DNA of 64,000 nt from Planctomycetota bacterium (GTDB lineage: Bacteria; Planctomycetota; Phycisphaerae; Sedimentisphaerales; Anaerohalosphaeraceae), in the NCBI GenBank assembly GCA_013349435.1, contig DUZQ01000002.1, positions 26,909 through 90,908 of the forward strand. Direction: 5' to 3'. The notes beneath the pieces were generated by a model. That model did no database searches, was not told the origin of the DNA, and worked only from the letters and a program-made list of their open reading frames with translations. The position numbers and the translations under genes are program-made. Below, piece after piece: positions 60,830 to 64,000 of the stretch. Position 1 is the stretch's first letter. Each line of letters starts with the position of its first letter.

Positions 60830-62353
60830 TCAGGAGTCGTCAGCGGTCGGCTCTTGGGCCCAGGTCATCGGGTCCGGCGCAGGCGGTGTTGAGTCCGCGG
60901 GGGTGTATTCAATAGATACATGGTCAAAAGCAGCATAAGACCCCGAACCCGTATTGCGGAATGAGATGCCGAGCTGCTGACCAATAGAAGCGGGATAGTC
61001 ACCCACATCAAACGTTATAGTAATCGGGGTCCAGATAGTCGGCCAGTCATTGACCCAGTAGAGCTCGCGGATGCCTAACACATCCTGCTCTTCACCTATA
61101 GTGTAGTCATAGCCCAGATAATATGTGCCGTTCTCTTCCCAGATATGCGGATGTCCGGGATTGTCCTGGAATCCTTCGGCACCGAGTAAAAATGAATTTC
61201 CATATTCATTCTCACTTGAATCCCATTCCAAAAGGCCCACACCTTCTTTATCATAGAAAGGACCGGTGGGGCTGGTACCCCGCCCCCCACGAATGCTATA
61301 GTTTAGCCCTAAATTGCCATAGCTGGCTAAAAAGTACCAGTATCCGTCATGCTTATAAAGACAGGGTCCTTCCGCCCATTTATTGCCGGCTGTCCATTCA
61401 TCACCGCTCCAGTTGGCAACTGCGGTGTGATACCACGAAGGATGGGTATCATACTCCGGATTCGAGGGGTGCCCAATCAACTTTCCGTCGCTTGGATCCA
61501 TTTCCGAAACACGCAGGGGCAGGCCTCCCCAGCTCATCCACAGTTTGCCGGTGTCGGTATCATAGTAAAGATGAGCATCAATGCACCATGGATTTTCACT
61601 TCCCTCGTGTTCTAAAATTGTACTCCCGGGAGTCCAGGTGTAATTGGGCGGGCTGCCGGTGGCATTAAGAATCCATATTTGGGAATAGGGATTCGGCGAC
61701 TCCTCGTAGTAAGTGTTATATAACGCCTTCAAACCCTGTGGCGTTATAATCGGGCCGACGGCCATATCGACATCATAATCGGAGTCAACCTGATGATACC
61801 AGGTATCGTCAATTGGGTCTGCAGTATCCAACTGATAGAAAGGATATCGAGCTCCAAATTCCATCCTGTATCCGGCGTCAAGCCAGACATTTCCACCGTC
61901 ATCGTTGAAGTAGTTTTGCGGAGCACCCTGAAGTTCTGCCGGATTAACGTTCTGAGTGGTAGAGGTGATTGTTGTCGAGCCGTAGAAAAGTCGCACTTCG
62001 GCATTAGTGTCAGCAGTAACTCCTCTGTCATTTATGCTCCTTGCCCATACCGTAAGTGTAAAGGTTTCACCGGCTTCGATTGTGTGCCCTGTAAGCTGGG
62101 TGGTATAACCTGAGCCGCCCGAGCAGGTGGCATACCTGATGCCGTCAGGTGCCGCATAGTATTCCGAGTTATCCGTTGTTGCACCGCTCCAGCCGGTCGA
62201 ACCCGACTCGAAGCTCGGATTCACCAACGTAATCGTATCGCTTTGCGCCCCCGCACATAGCACCATTAAGACGAATAAAGTCAATAATTTGTATAATTGT
62301 GTTCTCAATTCCACCTCTGTCATGGTCCAAGAGAATACCACACACGCTGCCAT
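60830..62353 (-). CDS. Secreted GH43-like enzyme nested in a carbohydrate-binding-like domain
   Basis: This 507-residue protein has a signal peptide; the ATG at 62323 (MTEVEL) may be the true start. After cleavage a beta-sandwich begins (VNPSFESGSTGWSG to YGSTTITSTTQ). The central ~300 residues resemble GH43 propellers: WCIDAHLYYDTDTGKLWMSWGG (Asp near 258), AEGPCLYKHDGYWYFLASYG (Glu near 326) and NPGHPHIWEENGTYYLGYDY. The sandwich then resumes (WTPITITFDVGDYPASIGQQLGISFRNTGSG). So the propeller is inserted in the binding domain. It ends abruptly after PPAPDPMTWAQEPTADDS. Substrate is unknown; GH43 members cut arabinan, xylan and galactan. Confidence 0.7.
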   Translation of the reverse strand: MAACVVFSWTMTEVELRTQLYKLLTLFVLMVLCAGAQSDTITLVNPSFESGSTGWSGATTDNSEYYAAPDGIRYATCSGGSGYTTQLTGHTIEAGETFTLTVWARSINDRGVTADTNAEVRLFYGSTTITSTTQNVNPAELQGAPQNYFNDDGGNVWLDAGYRMEFGARYPFYQLDTADPIDDTWYHQVDSDYDVDMAVGPIITPQGLKALYNTYYEESPNPYSQIWILNATGSPPNYTWTPGSTILEHEGSENPWCIDAHLYYDTDTGKLWMSWGGLPLRVSEMDPSDGKLIGHPSNPEYDTHPSWYHTAVANWSGDEWTAGNKWAEGPCLYKHDGYWYFLASYGNLGLNYSIRGGRGTSPTGPFYDKEGVGLLEWDSSENEYGNSFLLGAEGFQDNPGHPHIWEENGTYYLGYDYTIGEEQDVLGIRELYWVNDWPTIWTPITITFDVGDYPASIGQQLGISFRNTGSGSYAAFDHVSIEYTPADSTPPAPDPMTWAQEPTADDS

Positions 62354-62354
62354 T

Positions 62355-63689
62355 TTATTTGTCTTCAGTCGGTAAAGACGCCCAGGTCAAAGGATTGGGC
62401 ACCGGTGGGTCATCATCGGAAGTGTCGGGGGCTATCTTTAAAAATCCAAAAGCGTTGGAGCCAACAGTACCCCAAAAAGCATCTGTGTCCGTGAAGACTA
62501 TATAGCCGCCGTCGCTGGTCAGGCCGAGATATTCTCCCGCGGTGTTACCGACACTGGTAGGGGGATAAACATCCTGCCAGAGCAGGTTTCCATCAGCGTC
62601 CGTTTTTACCACGTAGGCCTTCCATTCGTCCGAACAACCGGAAGGGTGACCACAAGCGGAATAGGAATATTCGTCCCCCGAACCGCCCACGATAACATAG
62701 CCGCCATCAGGAGTCTGGCGGACACCATAGGCCTCGTCGTGAATGTAATCGGCATTATAGCCTCTTGGCTGGCCAAAGGTCTTATGCCACTGTTCGGTTC
62801 CCGAGCTATTGATCTTTACAAGATAGTAATCCCAGTTGGCAACTCCATAAGATGTGGTATGGCCTCCAAGGATGTAACCACCATCCGAAGTCAAATCAAA
62901 ATCATAACAATGTTCGTCGTTTGTACCTCCATAGTGATATTTGTTGGTCTCAGTTCCACTGCTGTTGGTCTTTATAAGAACCGCATCCGTATGGTCGCCG
63001 CCGCTATAGTACCATGCCGTTGAACAAACGGCAAAGCCGCTGCCATCGGCCCGAACCTTAGTGCCCTGAGGAACAGTAAGACCTTTGTCCCATATTACGT
63101 TTCCGTCCGCATCGGTCTTCATTATGAAACCGTCCCCATCATCCACAATAAACACAAAACCGGCTTCGGGACAATTTTTATATCCGGTGGCGACTATTGA
63201 GCCGTCACCGAGTATATCGATCCCGCGGATTGCACAGTTGTTAGAACCCGAATAGTACTTGGGCCAGCCGGAAACGATATTTCCCGAAGCTTTCTCAAGC
63301 TTTACCAAGGCTCTTTTCATATTGCCCAAATTATAGAGGCCTCCGCCGCAGATGAAACCATCTGAAACCTCGGCCACACAGATACCAATGTCAGGCTGGC
63401 TACCTGTCCCAATGACCTTCTGCCATTGCTTGTTTCCATTTGAATATGTCTTGATAACTAACATCTGAGGGCAATCGGATGAATCCCAGGTCTGTCCTAT
63501 TCCGATGTAGCCGCCGTCGCTTGTCTGAATACCTTCATGGACATGGTTTCCGAAACTGGTGCCATATCCTTTATGCCACGCCATCGGCAGAGCATCGACA
63601 GCATAACACGAATCTGCGAATAACGAAAAGACCGCAAAGAAAACCGCCAACACAGCAAATCGTATCTGAATATTTCTTTTGTTATTCAC
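62355..63689 (-). CDS. Secreted seven-bladed propeller-like repeat protein
   Basis: A GTG start at 63689 with AAGGA upstream gives 444 residues and a clean signal peptide; the ATG at 63728 is another option. The mature protein repeats a DGGY(I/V) motif about seven times (SDGGYIGIGQTW, SDGGYILGGHTTSYG, PDGGYVIVGGSGDE and variants), with VKINSSGTEQWHKTFG spacers, as in beta-propeller surface proteins. It ends at PPVPNPLTWASLPTEDK, the same linker at which the next gene stops. Two bases separate it from that gene's ATG. Function is unknown; it is likely exported. Confidence 0.7.
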   Translation of the reverse strand: MNNKRNIQIRFAVLAVFFAVFSLFADSCYAVDALPMAWHKGYGTSFGNHVHEGIQTSDGGYIGIGQTWDSSDCPQMLVIKTYSNGNKQWQKVIGTGSQPDIGICVAEVSDGFICGGGLYNLGNMKRALVKLEKASGNIVSGWPKYYSGSNNCAIRGIDILGDGSIVATGYKNCPEAGFVFIVDDGDGFIMKTDADGNVIWDKGLTVPQGTKVRADGSGFAVCSTAWYYSGGDHTDAVLIKTNSSGTETNKYHYGGTNDEHCYDFDLTSDGGYILGGHTTSYGVANWDYYLVKINSSGTEQWHKTFGQPRGYNADYIHDEAYGVRQTPDGGYVIVGGSGDEYSYSACGHPSGCSDEWKAYVVKTDADGNLLWQDVYPPTSVGNTAGEYLGLTSDGGYIVFTDTDAFWGTVGSNAFGFLKIAPDTSDDDPPVPNPLTWASLPTEDK

Positions 63690-63724
63690 CGCAGTTCTTT
63701 CCTTAAGCTGTTGGGCCCAACAAA

Positions 63725-64000
63725 TCATAAGCCCGCCAACGTTGCGATTTCGGAGGCGTCCAGCGCGCGGTTGTAGATGCGAACATCGTCAATCAGGCCG
63801 TTGAAATATCTGTTCTGGCCGTCATCTAAAATACCGATTTTGACATCCAATATACCACCGGTCTCAATTGTCTGACCCGAAGAGGCCGTATCCGTCATCT
63901 TAACACCGTCCACATAAAGCTCAACATCGGCCACATCTATATAACCCATCGGCAATACCGCCGCAACGTGGTGCCACGTGCCGTCCCGCAGGTCCGGGCC
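63725..64000 (-). CDS. LamG-domain protein, N-terminal part outside the window
   Basis: The frame runs open to the window edge at 64000. The visible C-terminus is a LamG fold: DGTWHHVAAVL, VELYVDGVKMTDTAS and YFNGLIDDVRIYNRALDASEIATLAG. This is the end of a glycan-binding or surface protein. Its stop overlaps the 62355 gene's possible ATG at 63728, so these secreted proteins form one run on the minus strand. Confidence 0.8.
   Translation of the reverse strand, partial: GPDLRDGTWHHVAAVLPMGYIDVADVELYVDGVKMTDTASSGQTIETGGILDVKIGILDDGQNRYFNGLIDDVRIYNRALDASEIATLAGL

Noticed and set aside
1-64000. tRNA or rRNA genes
   Set aside because: I looked for tRNA T-arm-like and rRNA-like sequence and found none that fold convincingly. 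A dedicated scan could still find one.

Overview
The window is about 64 kb of a bacterial chromosome. It most resembles a polysaccharide-degrading, anaerobic or facultative member of the Planctomycetota, probably Phycisphaerae (Sedimentisphaerales-like). That placement is an inference. It rests on three GH29 alpha-L-fucosidases, a GH2 enzyme, a GH43-like enzyme, LamG-type surface proteins, secreted proteins ending in a (P)xPxPxTWAxxPT linker, an oxygen-sensitive-type iron-sulfur activase, sulfhydrogenase-type electron-transfer subunits and GTP-dependent PEP carboxykinase. No rRNA or tRNA gene was found, so taxonomy cannot be settled here.

Layout. Bases 1-3.5 kb (+): end of an iron-sulfur/flavin electron-transfer pair, then cysK and mnmA. 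3.6-10.5 kb: a fucose and sugar-nucleotide block with an RbsD/FucU-like lipoprotein (-), a GDP-mannose 3,5-epimerase-like enzyme, a GHMP-kinase-like protein, a two-domain nucleotidyltransferase, fucose permease fucP, mutarotase fucU and a secreted fucosidase. 10.6-20.5 kb: an E2 acyltransferase, a GH2 lipoprotein, dtd, a fucosidase with an acidic insertion, a LamG protein and a PHP-domain protein. 20.9-24.2 kb (-): operon of an HD-like protein, coaD, queD, mcsA and mcsB. 24.7-28.5 kb: an amidase-fold protein, pckG and parB, with a consensus parS site just upstream of parB. 29.6-33.6 kb: nnrD, a PLD-like protein, a pentapeptide-repeat/K+ channel fusion and a NYN nuclease with a possible attenuator leader. 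34.1-40.7 kb (-): TetR-controlled tripartite RND efflux operon. 41-45.3 kb (+): a Usp-like/Rrf2/TauE/DUF2490 cluster and a LarA-like protein. 45.4-50.3 kb (-): mfd and a third fucosidase. 50.5-53.2 kb (-): a winged-helix regulator with three tandem paralogous membrane proteins, lying between comM and a decayed copy of the comM 3' end. 53.9-64 kb (-): comM, a small helical protein, a 1502-residue double activase, and secreted carbohydrate-active or propeller/LamG proteins running off the window.

How the genes work together. Fucosidases, most of them lipoproteins, would release L-fucose from glycans outside or at the cell surface. FucP would import it and FucU would interconvert its anomers. 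The adjacent epimerase, kinase-like and nucleotidyltransferase genes suggest that sugar-nucleotide synthesis is linked to this capture. No SusC/SusD pair or sulfatase is present, so this is not a Bacteroidetes-type PUL and there is no direct sign of fucoidan specificity.

The most unusual parts are the comM-flanked membrane-protein cassette with an alternating operator array and a one-base frameshift, the sugar-activation cassette with its degenerate domains, the GH43-like domain nested inside a carbohydrate-binding-like domain, and three promoters with dyads placed exactly in the spacer or -10 region. Intergenic DNA is rich in short palindromic dispersed repeats, one of which forms the end of mfd.
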